This document shows positions 39,892 through 48,718 of a stretch of DNA of 64,000 nt, piece by piece. Every line of letters starts with the position of its first letter. Within the stretch, counting starts at the first letter, position 1. The stretch spans positions 186,001-250,000 of the forward strand of contig BROI01000010.1 in the NCBI GenBank assembly GCA_027923505.1. The letters run 5' to 3'. The notes beneath the pieces are model-generated. The model was not told the origin of the DNA. It saw only the letters and a list, made by a program, of their open reading frames with translations, and made no database searches. Position numbers and translations under genes: made by a program. The stretch comes from Mayamaea pseudoterrestris. Lineage: Eukaryota > Bacillariophyta > Bacillariophyceae > Sellaphorales > Sellaphoraceae.

Positions 39892-40636
39892 GTCGCAATG
39901 TCGCAATCCATGCGTCGATTGCTGGTGCACACTTGTTCGAATGATTCTGGTGGTTGGGTCTGCTTGCTAGGATTAATCCTTTCCAGCTTTCTTAGATCAT
40001 TAGTCTGAATGGAGTCTACTTTGGCCTCGGCTGGACGATTCACCTATTCGAGCAAGCACTTATAAATTTGGTGGCTCTGATCGTGGATCGAGCGCAACTG
40101 GGTGTAACAGTGAATGTTGTCAGGTGTCACACAGCTGGGAGGCGTCCGGACGGTTTTGCGTGCAGTTACATAATAGCTACGAAAGTGGCTCCCGGACCTG
40201 GCGCCTCCATCTCAAGGCTTTGATACTAGTGCTTATGATTAACAATCGTGAGTCCCTTTATGGCACATCTCGCTGAACCCACGTTTTCCCTGGCGAAGAT
40301 AGATCACCTTGACGTGGTGCTGGGGCTTTCTCACTAAGAGTCTATCACAAAACGAACTTTGGACATGCGTGACTCAAGGCGGTGGCACTCGAGCTGGTGG
40401 CGGTGGACATGGTAGTGGAGCGTCACAAGGTGGCAGCATGGATAGTCCGTGGCGGAGCGTCGTAAGGTGGCGGCATTGGCGCTGTGGTGGTAAACTCATT
40501 GTCCCGCGGTGGAGCAACTCGTCCACGGTGGAGCAATGCAAAGTGGTGATGTCGGCGGAACAGAAGACACACTATGAACTTACTTGTGACTATAACAGTT
40601 ATTGTTTACGTTTGTAACTTGTTAGCCAACCTCATT

Positions 40637-42016
40637 TCAGTTCGCTAGCTCAAAATGCTGGCGAATGCGCTTGCTTTTTTGCTGCCGGGACAATGCTGCA
40701 CTTTCAGGCAAGCACTGTACCTCTGAATCACTTTGCAATCGCTTTGCAACTTGTCGTTGCCGACAAGCAGCCACCGTCTCAAATGCCTTCAATATTGCAT
40801 CGCGACCACACGCATCAGTAACAGGGTCGCCAGCTACCATATTAGACATCTGCTGCACATACGACATGGCCCACTGATACCAATTATCCTGAGGCATGCT
40901 GGAAATAACATCTAGCTCATGCCAATCTGCACTCGCTTCCTGTGTAAGGCATACCTCCTCCGAGATTCCACCGCAACCAATCTCTAGTACGTTCCCCCTC
41001 CCTTGCGGCATTGCGGTTTGCTCATTCGACGTTGTATTTTGTGTAAAACTTGACAGATCTATTTTGCCTCGTATCACCTGAGGAAAACGAGCTGTAGTGC
41101 ATGGAGTGAGTAGCTTGACGAATGTATCCTCTGATACCATGGGTCCCTCCTGCTCGTCAAGATCAAACATGCGCCGTATACACGATGTTTGACTCTCTAA
41201 TCCTGTAGCGCCAAGCTTCATGACCTCATTTAGCCATCTCCAGTGGAAATGCTCTGGCTTACTGCTTTTGATCAGGCAAAAAACGTGTAACATTTTGACG
41301 AGGGCATCCGCACCATTCCCTTTGCCTTGATTCTGTAGTTGCGTACGGCCACTAATTCTTGTGCACTGTGAGCTTAAAGGTAGTGTGATTGTTCGTTCAA
41401 GTAGTAGGCTACGCATGGAGCCACTTGGGACACTTGCTCGATTGCACTGCTGCAGTAACTGCTCATCGTCACTGGCCAGCAGAGACGTGCGAAACGGCAT
41501 GAACTCTTTTGGAATCTTATCATGGAAACGATGCTCATTGCAACCACTTCCTGGCTTCATAGACCACCGACCCTTCATTTCATCCCATTGAAACGAAAAA
41601 TTGAAAGGGCACTTAGTCTCCTTGGTGACTGGCAAGGCCGTCATCGTGCGCAAGGCATCGGCTCGCTCATTCAGATTTCCATTCGTTTTCTTGTCACGTT
41701 TAGACTGACTCCTTTTATGAAGAGTTGTAGTGGTTATGCCCGATTTGTATAGTGAGGAGGATCCTGATTCGTCTGTACAACTATCGCTGTAGGCGCAGGC
41801 ACCTTTATCCTCGTACAGTCGATGACGGCGGCATGCATATGTCACTCGACCATAAGTGTTTCTTTGTACCGTCATTTCAACGCCATAATCTCTAGCAATA
41901 TTCCTTATGCATGGATATAGCTCCTTCTGGTGGTCTTTTCCAAACCGTGGTGGCAAGACGAGAGGAAATGGTTGAGCCGACTCTTTGCCAATGTACTGGA
42001 TTAAATTGATGAGCAT
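40637..42016 (-). CDS. Transposon-borne FAR1/WRKY-GCM1-like zinc-finger protein
   Basis: The 459-residue protein starts MLINLIQYIGKE. Residues about 45-175 hold spaced Cys and His: YACRRHRLYEDKGACAYSDSC, a Ser/Lys-rich loop, then KCPFNFSFQWDEMKGRWSMK and GCNEHRFHD. This C...C-P-F...W...W...H-x-x-H pattern is that of the FAR1 or WRKY-GCM1 DNA-binding domain at the start of Mutator-like transposases. The rest is helical with no DDE or SWIM signature. It ends in a basic Lys/Arg-Gln helix (LSRQQKSKRIRQHF). It probably binds DNA, perhaps the transposon ends, but lacks a visible catalytic domain. It is the only sizeable gene between the two inverted repeats. Confidence 0.65.
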   Translation of the reverse strand: MLINLIQYIGKESAQPFPLVLPPRFGKDHQKELYPCIRNIARDYGVEMTVQRNTYGRVTYACRRHRLYEDKGACAYSDSCTDESGSSSLYKSGITTTTLHKRSQSKRDKKTNGNLNERADALRTMTALPVTKETKCPFNFSFQWDEMKGRWSMKPGSGCNEHRFHDKIPKEFMPFRTSLLASDDEQLLQQCNRASVPSGSMRSLLLERTITLPLSSQCTRISGRTQLQNQGKGNGADALVKMLHVFCLIKSSKPEHFHWRWLNEVMKLGATGLESQTSCIRRMFDLDEQEGPMVSEDTFVKLLTPCTTARFPQVIRGKIDLSSFTQNTTSNEQTAMPQGRGNVLEIGCGGISEEVCLTQEASADWHELDVISSMPQDNWYQWAMSYVQQMSNMVAGDPVTDACGRDAILKAFETVAACRQRQVAKRLQSDSEVQCLPESAALSRQQKSKRIRQHFELAN

Positions 42017-42236
42017 TGAGCCATCAGCAGCCGGTATAGATCAATGACAAACTCATCAACAGTCCATCGATCTTGTCGTGCCTTAATAATTGTATTTAGT
42101 TCATACCAAGGATGTGAGCATGAAGACGATGCCATGGTGATTATGGTGTTGGCTGTGTCGGCTGTCGGCACACACAGCCATGCGGCACTAATATGGCGCG
42201 TTTCAAATTCGAACAGACATATTAAGATACCCTTAT

Positions 42237-42284
42237 CCGGTACTGGCTCGGCCGGCGATAATACTACGATGGGTGCTCACCCTA
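42237..42284 (-). repeat. Right 48-bp terminal inverted repeat
   Basis: TATCCGGTACTGGCTCGGCC onward, ending GGGTGCTCACC, pairs with 39558-39605. The end coordinates may be off by a few bases. Confidence 0.85.
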
Positions 42285-42471
42285 AGAACGAGTCAACGGT
42301 ATGTCTATTGTATGTACGAGTATAAGTAAAGTAATGGGTGGCGAAACAGGATACGCACTTACTCTGACTAGATTTTTGAGTAAGCTTTGACAGTGAGCCA
42401 ATGTATGTACATTACTCGCGGCTCGGAGCTAATTGATGCGACCGGTCGCATCTGTGCGATCATGGCAACAA
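42285..42471. other. Short spacer between transposon and SGNH hydrolase stop
   Basis: AT-rich and nothing recognised. The two features are on converging sides of this spacer. Confidence 0.4.
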
Positions 42472-44559
42472 TCATGTTTCGTGCCTGTTTTCAGCTTCCG
42501 CTGCCTTGTAACTGGCGGCAATCTCCATGCCAATGCTTCGTCCCCAAAACTCGTAGCCCTGTTCGTTGGGGTGTATGCGATCGGGTGAAAACAAGCTAAT
42601 GCCAGGCTGTTTAGATATATGGTCACTCGCTGCATCAACATGTTTGTCGTAATGCTCCGCCATACCAAACGTGACTTGGTCGCAGTCTTGTCTTGACACG
42701 GCTCGCAGCGACAACAAAACATTTTCGTGTTTACCACTCTCCCACACGTCGCCCCGATGTTGCTCATAGTCCACCAATTCATCCAACTTTGGATCACTCA
42801 CAAACAAGAGTTGTTCGTCGTTTTCGTCCGCCTGCGCCAACTTGCGCTTTTTGCGGTTCATGCCATTGACAATGGGAACGGCGAACCAGCCGAGCGGCTT
42901 GCGCTGAAAGATTGGTAACGCGCGCGCTGGCATGCCGGGCAACACAAAGAGTGTGGATGGTGGAGACTGTTCCATGGTGTTATCATTATTGTCGTCATCG
43001 CCATTGTAGTCGTCTTCATTATTCTTCTCCACGCCGCTGGTACTACTGTTATTGCTAGTCGTTCTGATATCCACCGCCGACGAATTGGTCGCCGACGCCA
43101 GCAACTGCTTCTGCTTTGGCCCCGCCAGTGCCAACCACGCTCGATCCTCCAGTAGCTCGGAAACAGACGCTGTCAAGTTTTCCAGTCGCCATCGAATCAT
43201 GGTGGCAACGTCATTTGGCTGCTGCGCATTGTCATGATTCGCTGCCGGTGGTTCCAGTGACAGCAGGGCCGTCACAATGTCCGCCGACTCGCGAATACTC
43301 GCCAGCGACTCTTGGATGCGCTCCTCCATTTGTTCATTCATCCGCCGCATGCTCTCCTGCGCACTGTTGGTCAAGTATTGAATCAAATTTTGCAAGTCTT
43401 GAATCAGCCCGCCCTTTTGATCCTTGCTTTGCTTTAGCAGCTCGCGATCATCCTCCAGCAGCAAGAATGGAAGCAGCATGCTCTTCAAGTCGTTGGCGCC
43501 CGTCAAAATGACGACAATGTCGTACGTGCCAAGCGACTGCGGATCAAAGGCTGTTTGGTATTGATGCAGTTGCTTCTTATAGTGTTGCAATATATCTTCG
43601 TTGCTGCCACCATCGTTATTGCTGCTGCGAGTCACAAGCTCGCCGTCCGCCACGTAGTCGTCGTAGCCATTGCCGTTGCCACTGTCAGTGGCATTCGTAC
43701 TACTCGTTTTATTCGCCGCCATGTTTTGCGACAGCAGCTTCAAAATCCATCGCGTCGACGCTCCCGACTCGCCGTGCACCGTCCAAAACACGGGTTTTTG
43801 TGTGCGTTTGGACAGTTCGTGCGATATAAACTGCGGAAGTACGGGGGTGCACTCGCGCGACTGGCCCACGCCCACGGCCAGCGAGTCGCCAATGAGCAAG
43901 AGTTTGAGTGGAGTCGAATGCGAATCGTTGTTGTTGTATGTATAGTGGCTGCTGTCATTGCTATAGTAGCGTTCCAAGTCGACTTGCTGATCTTGATCAA
44001 TGTCATATTCACTTGTACTGCTTTGCAATTGCTGCATTTGCTGTTCTTGTTTCTGTACAATGACTAATCCATGCGCCGGCACTTGGGGGAGGGGAACATG
44101 CGCAAAGTTGCTGCGAAAGCGCGACATGGCCGTGGCGCCTTGGAGTATTGCGAGCGCTACAATCACCACTACCACCGTCGCCAGCAGTGTGACAGGCGAC
44201 GAAAGCCAATTTGAAATGAAACTTGGAATGATGATTGGAACATGGAATTGAGCGAGTAGCAACGTAGGTGATGGTGATGTTATAGATGATGATTGACTGG
44301 AGAGTGCGTACTCTTGCAGCCGAGATGAAACGGATGGTAAATGGGAAGTATCTGCGAGCTCTGCAAGCTGCTGCTGCATGACATGATTGATACAAGAGGC
44401 ATGCATAAATCGTTTGAATTGTATCTTGCGTCCATGCTTAAAGGTTGGAACGAAAAAGGAGCTTGTTTGCTTTAGCTGCAAGCAGCAGCAGAGCAGGAAT
44501 AAGCTCCTTGTTGCTATTCGTCGGTTTCGCCGCGTGCTAATTGATTGACTCGTCGTCAT
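42472..44559 (-). CDS. SGNH/GDSL-type hydrolase with N-terminal targeting signal
   Basis: The 695-residue protein (start MTTSQSIS) has a basic region then a hydrophobic leader (SLFLLCCCLQL). SSFFVPTFKHGRK follows and could be a plastid transit start with Phe at the cleavage site. A membrane segment follows at about residues 126-147 (VTLLATVVVVIVALAILQG). The catalytic domain has SGNH blocks: LLLIGDSLAVGVGQS (block I, Ser), VHGESGASTRW (Gly block), VVILTGANDLKSML (block III, Asn) and SPDRIHPNEQGYEFWG (block V, Asp-x-x-His). Asn/Asp-rich loops lengthen the protein well beyond usual GDSL enzymes. It is an esterase or lipase by family; the substrate is unknown. The first ATG is used because upstream codons have none. 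Confidence 0.85.
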   Translation of the reverse strand: MTTSQSISTRRNRRIATRSLFLLCCCLQLKQTSSFFVPTFKHGRKIQFKRFMHASCINHVMQQQLAELADTSHLPSVSSRLQEYALSSQSSSITSPSPTLLLAQFHVPIIIPSFISNWLSSPVTLLATVVVVIVALAILQGATAMSRFRSNFAHVPLPQVPAHGLVIVQKQEQQMQQLQSSTSEYDIDQDQQVDLERYYSNDSSHYTYNNNDSHSTPLKLLLIGDSLAVGVGQSRECTPVLPQFISHELSKRTQKPVFWTVHGESGASTRWILKLLSQNMAANKTSSTNATDSGNGNGYDDYVADGELVTRSSNNDGGSNEDILQHYKKQLHQYQTAFDPQSLGTYDIVVILTGANDLKSMLLPFLLLEDDRELLKQSKDQKGGLIQDLQNLIQYLTNSAQESMRRMNEQMEERIQESLASIRESADIVTALLSLEPPAANHDNAQQPNDVATMIRWRLENLTASVSELLEDRAWLALAGPKQKQLLASATNSSAVDIRTTSNNSSTSGVEKNNEDDYNGDDDNNDNTMEQSPPSTLFVLPGMPARALPIFQRKPLGWFAVPIVNGMNRKKRKLAQADENDEQLLFVSDPKLDELVDYEQHRGDVWESGKHENVLLSLRAVSRQDCDQVTFGMAEHYDKHVDAASDHISKQPGISLFSPDRIHPNEQGYEFWGRSIGMEIAASYKAAEAENRHET

Positions 44560-45191
44560 GTTTGGAAGGTGCGACAAGTAGTAATAGTAGCTTGCCGTTG
44601 CGTTTGCTTTGAAACGTGGAGACTTTTGGCTGGATGCTCATCGCCGCCATGATGGTTTGTTTCGTCTTCGACGGCGGAACTCGACCGAACTCCGAAGGAG
44701 ATCGATCAGTGGTGCGACGCGATGTCAAAACCGATCAGACACGAACTTGAGTCGTGTCGCATCCCATGCGAGGAAGCGCGGCGCGTCACACCTCTCGTTC
44801 GAGGATGCGCTGCGGCTGACGACATCACAACCCTAAACCATGACGGAAAAGGAGAACGAAGAACAAAACAAAGGCCTCATTCGAAAGGAGAATGCAGGAA
44901 AGAACGGAAATTCGGACCGTAGCCGAGTACCAAATCCTACAGCGAAGGAACAAGCAGGAAGCGCCATCTGCCGAGATGCAGCTATGAAAGGCCTGATGTA
45001 CACGAGCTTTCCCGAACATTCGGTTCCGGCAATCAGACGGAACTTATTACGCACGACTAGATTTTAACATTCGAGCAAACAAGCTCACTCTCCGAAATAA
45101 CAAAGCTGTTACACGCATCTTGAGAGGGTCGCAAAGCATTGTAGTCAACACGGATCCGTCAACGAGAACCGAGTCCAAGCACAGAAACACC
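44560..45191. other. Intergenic, divergent promoter region
   Basis: It lies between the SGNH gene and the small acidic protein. It holds a variant GGTGCGACGCGATGTCAAAA (44711-44730) of the composite motif and a 75-codon frame at 44840-45067 (MTEKENEEQNKGL, charged). That frame has a good ATG context (ACCATGA) but no recognised product and is left uncalled. Confidence 0.4.
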
Positions 45192-45674
45192 ATGGCCAGC
45201 AACACACCTACTGATGATGATGCTTTCGAAGAAGTACACGATATCGAAACCCATGCTCTTTTCTTTCATCAACCACCTCGTCTCCGTAGGCATTTAGCAA
45301 AACTAGAGGAAGCTAGACGTCTTCAGCCAATCACGGTCCGGACTCCAATGGAAATTGCCGAAGAAGCTGTGTTTTTCCGCAATCTTGCACCTGGCGAGTT
45401 GATGACCGAAAATCCTTTTCTAGCTGCAAGTCGCAATTCTGCGGCGCAGTCAACGCGGGACGAATCAATACTTTCGCCATGTCACATTGAAAGTTCCGAC
45501 GAGCATACTCGTCAATCGGGAGAGGCGCAAGATAACGACGCCACGGCTGTTGGTGGTGCACCGGCCGCCAGTGACAATGACTTGGTTGGTAGCGCTGACA
45601 GTTTAGAAATGAATCGTCCAAATGATTCGAGTCAGCAGACGGTCGCCGCCTCACCTTCCATTGACGATAAATGA
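45192..45674 (+). CDS. Small acidic hypothetical protein
   Basis: The 160-residue protein starts in strong context (CACCATGGCC). The N-terminal half contains HDIETHALFFHQPPRLRRHL and EEARRLQPITVRTPMEIAEE, two amphipathic helices around a basic patch. The C-terminal half is disordered, rich in Ser, Asp and Ala. No family is recognised. The helical half could be a short protein-binding module. There are no introns and the neighbours are unrelated. Confidence 0.45.
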   Translation: MASNTPTDDDAFEEVHDIETHALFFHQPPRLRRHLAKLEEARRLQPITVRTPMEIAEEAVFFRNLAPGELMTENPFLAASRNSAAQSTRDESILSPCHIESSDEHTRQSGEAQDNDATAVGGAPAASDNDLVGSADSLEMNRPNDSSQQTVAASPSIDDK

Positions 45675-46009
45675 TTCATGAAAGCGGGGTTCTTCCCCGC
45701 CACAAATTGATGACGGTAGTCGTCGCGGTGCAGCAACGGATGATTATCAATATATAGTCCATGAAGTAATTATTAGCCACACCGTATGCTGGTTTATATG
45801 GTAGAATTTGTGGTCACATGTTGATATAATCACGTTAATGAATCTGCTCGTACAACCGTTCATGCACACCCATACACTAACAACAATGCAAAGCAAAGTA
45901 GCAACATTCAGTCATGTAATTCACATTGATGATGGCTTGCATTGACTCGTTATGTTACTGTACTGTATTACGCTACTGCACTAACTACATACTACACATA
46001 CCTATCTCG
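45675..46009. other. Intergenic, converging 3' ends
   Basis: AT-rich 3' flanks of two converging genes. Nothing else is seen. Confidence 0.5.
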
Positions 46010-47230
46010 TCACCACCGATGATGCTTCAAAATGAGCAGCGCCAGCAGCACGAAAATGGTCACACTCAGACACACAATGCACCGCAGCGGCCGCGCATTC
46101 CTTTGACTATTCTCCGCCTTTTCCAGCTGCTGGACACCCGTCTTGGTATGTTCCACGACGGCTTCCATGTTGTAGTCGATGCGATCCAAAATCGTGCCTT
46201 GGTCAATCACCAGTACGGCCAGTTCCTTGAAAATGGTGCCCAGCTCTTCAATCGATTGGGCAATTTTGGATATTTCGTGGTCGCGCGACTGCACCATGGT
46301 CGTCAAGTCGTCCACAACAACTAGTTGCTGCTGCGAAAAGTAGACGCCTTCCTGCGGTAGACTGTCAAAATTGTTGGACAAACCACCCGACTTTTGCGTC
46401 TGCACCTCCGCCAAGTACTTGCGCTGCGATTGGCGAAAGGCCAGCGACGTTTCCTGCAAGCGCTTGGCGAGACTGTTGTGATGATAATATAGTCAAGAGG
46501 AACAAAGACGGCAATGGTATGCGTCAAATGTTAGCTAGTGTCGTTTCGTTTTCCTTCTCCAGCATTCGTTGCAACTTTATCATCGACACAATCCACTCAC
46601 CTCTTTTGTATATTCGCTCCAATGGTAGCAGCATCATCGTCACCACTTAAACTACTCTGCCGCGTCGCCACTCCCACCGCCTGCAGCAATCGCTCGGCCT
46701 GCCGCAGCTGTTCCGTCAAGTCGAAAGTCGCTTGCTCGATGCGCTGCTCCATGTTTGCCAAATCCTTGCCAAAGACGGACCCGAGTCGCGTCGCGTGCAT
46801 GTGCTGCAGTTGATCCATGTGATTTTGAATTTCCACCAGCAAGTCTTCGACGGCTTGAACGTGCGATACCCATGTTGGTGGACTAGACGATATGTGCGAC
46901 AGTTGAATGTCGCCCTCCTCGGCGAGCGACAAGTCGTGCACGCCACCAGCCGTCAGCTTCTTGTAGGCGGGGTCTGCTAATGAAAGGAAAGAAAGCAACA
47001 AGAATATGTGAGTTGATGAATTTATATTGTATCATTCGTATATATAGAAGGCAGCAAGTAGTAATAAGTCATCGTTCATTGTTCATTATCAATTACTCAC
47101 CGGCAGGCCGCTCGTATGGTCGACCACTACTGTTACCACTACTAGCTCCACCCCCTCCTCTACGCTTCCGCAGTAAGCAGGCGGATCGTAGCTCCACAAA
47201 CTGGTTGGTCAAGTTGCGCGAGGCCGCCAT
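46010..47230 (-). CDS. STX16: Qa-SNARE, syntaxin-16/Tlg2-type
   Basis: Exons are 47230-47101, 46973-46601 and 46472-46010. The introns are 127 and 128 bp with GTGAGT/GTTGTG-type borders at the expected GT-AG sites. The phases fit and give 321 residues, the usual syntaxin-16 length. The N-terminus MAASRNLTNQFVELR is the short peptide that binds the Sec1/Munc18 partner in this family. The Habc helices follow, then the SNARE helix SRDHEISKIAQSIEELGTIF and ELAVLVIDQGTILDRIDYN (with the central Gln). A C-terminal anchor follows (CIVCLSVTIFVLLALLIL). It acts in endosome-to-Golgi (TGN) vesicle fusion. Exon joints fall in YERPA/DPAYKK and QKS/LAKRL. Confidence 0.92.
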
Positions 47231-47461
47231 GGTGGAAGATGGATGGAAGAGTGCAAGACGATGGTGGCCGACGAGCGGTTGCATGTCGTATTCATTACCG
47301 ATGCGATTTTTAGTCGTAAGGATAACGATGCGACACGCGTTCCACTCCACTCCTACCACGAGAAAAAGCCTCATCTTATGCACTCTCTTCGTCTCTACTT
47401 GCCGTCCAACTTCCTTCTACATTCTACTATATACATACATTAGACTTTTAATAACATTCAT

Positions 47462-48490
47462 ATGTTTTCCGCCAATGAGAATTTGTTGCTGCGCCAGCAC
47501 AAGCGTCGCGTCGTGGATTGGGTGGAGGCAAGCATGCCCGAGTCAATCTTGGATGTTGGAACAAGCACCATGGTCATGCAGGTTTCCTGCAACGAAATTG
47601 GATGCGTGCCGCTGGAAACGGTGATTATCGTCGTCTTTCCGAATGCTGCAAGCGAGTGTGACGAACTTAATGTGTTTCTCAGCGACCTGTATCCGTCGAT
47701 GGCGGCTGGTGCAAGCAGCGATAACAACAAGACTACAGCAGCAACGACTACTACTCCAAGTAACGCTACCACCGCCGCATTATCCTACAAGACCAAGATT
47801 TTGAAGCCACTCGCACAAGTCACGCAGGACGATGTTTTGGACGCGCTTCCGCCAGTTTTCAAAGGCGGCCGCAAGTCGTTTCGCAGACAAGCCTTGCAGC
47901 TACGCGACGCTACATTGGCGCAACTACATCAATCAAGTGACGATGTGACTAGCAAGAAACTCTTGGCGCAGTATTTAATGACTAGTTTGCAGCAATACTT
48001 GGATCGTGACTGCTCATTGCCGGCATGGGGAGAGGAGTATGATGATGTTACCAAGGCGGACATGGAGGGAGTTGTTGCAGTAGAGTCGACTGATGCTGCA
48101 GACGCTGCGACTGCGAGCGATGTAGCAACGACGAAACAAGAAGAGGGGACAGCAGCAAGCAGTACGGAGAATGTCGTCATGAAGCGGCCCGTTGACGACA
48201 AATTTATCATGTCGCAGAGTACTGTGAATGAGTCGGTTTCGCCATCACTTTCAGCGACTGCTACCACTGCCTCGTCCAATCAGTCATCAAGCGCCAGCAT
48301 GCGCCGCCCACCAGCGCTCAATCGACGCTTGCAAACTATCTCGTCGTCAAACTCATTGTCGTCATCCACTCTATTGGCGCAACTCTGCGAGCGCGAGCAT
48401 GCGCCCGGTGTGCGACGGCCGGCATGTCCCTGCTGCGATCCAAACGATCCGGCGAATGCAGCCATCATGTATCAGTTAATGCAGCTATGA
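47462..48490 (+). CDS. Hypothetical protein with C-terminal CCDP motif
   Basis: The 342-residue single-exon protein starts MFSANENLLLRQHKRRVVDW. The N-terminal domain (about 1-75) contains STMVMQVSCNEIGCVPLETVIIVVFP, a compact alpha/beta unit with two Cys. A Thr/Asn linker, a basic helical part (GGRKSFRRQALQLRDATLAQL) and a Ser/Thr-rich disordered stretch follow. It ends LLAQLCEREHAPGVRRPACP then CCDPNDP. The last block has four Cys near each other and may bind a metal. Similar APGVRRP..C.CCDP tails occur in diatom proteins, but I do not know a function. The start lies 231 bp from the divergent syntaxin gene. Confidence 0.6.
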   Translation: MFSANENLLLRQHKRRVVDWVEASMPESILDVGTSTMVMQVSCNEIGCVPLETVIIVVFPNAASECDELNVFLSDLYPSMAAGASSDNNKTTAATTTTPSNATTAALSYKTKILKPLAQVTQDDVLDALPPVFKGGRKSFRRQALQLRDATLAQLHQSSDDVTSKKLLAQYLMTSLQQYLDRDCSLPAWGEEYDDVTKADMEGVVAVESTDAADAATASDVATTKQEEGTAASSTENVVMKRPVDDKFIMSQSTVNESVSPSLSATATTASSNQSSSASMRRPPALNRRLQTISSSNSLSSSTLLAQLCEREHAPGVRRPACPCCDPNDPANAAIMYQLMQL

Positions 48491-48521
48491 ATATATAAAA
48501 ATAATGCAAAGTACAATGCCA

Positions 48522-48650
48522 TCGTCATCCTCCCTCTTGGCGCAACTCTGCGAGCGCAAGCATGCACCAGGTGTGCGTCGGCCAGGCTGTATCTGCTGCG
48601 ATCCGGCCAATGCAGCTACCATGTATCAGCTCATGCAGCTATGAATATTA
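48522..48650 (+). pseudogene. Tandem copy of the CCDP tail beyond the stop codon
   Basis: Positions 48522-48650 repeat 48359-48494, the last about 130 bp of the preceding gene, including its stop codon. The copy still reads in one frame: LLAQLCERKHAPGVRRPGC, then ICCDPANAATMYQLMQL and stop. It has conservative changes and a 6-9 bp length difference. It lacks its own ATG nearby and follows the first stop by about 30 bp. It could be a fossil of tandem duplication or a switchable alternative 3' end. Confidence 0.8.
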
Positions 48651-48718
48651 TGTAAAATATTAGTTTAAGTTAAATGGATTGTAAGATGAAAAAGAGAAGG
48701 AAAAAGTACTTGCTCTCC

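Larger units (their letters stand above)
39558..42284. mobile_element. 2.7-kb DNA transposon with perfect 48-bp inverted repeats (MULE-like?)
   Basis: GGTGAGCACCCATCGTAGTA at 39558 starts a 48-bp sequence whose exact reverse complement ends at about 42284. Inside is one minus-strand gene (40637-42016) encoding a protein with a Cys/His motif like the FAR1/WRKY-GCM1 zinc fingers of Mutator-like transposases. No DDE transposase domain is seen, so the element is probably mobilised in trans or is partial. No clear 9-11 bp target duplication was found: flanks are AAGCATCTTTTC on the left and CTAAGAACGAG on the right. Class assignment is inference. Confidence 0.75.

Noticed and set aside
39558-42284. 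Target-site duplication of 9-11 bp around the 48-bp repeats
   Set aside because: The flanks do not match; the Mutator-like class therefore rests on the protein motif alone.
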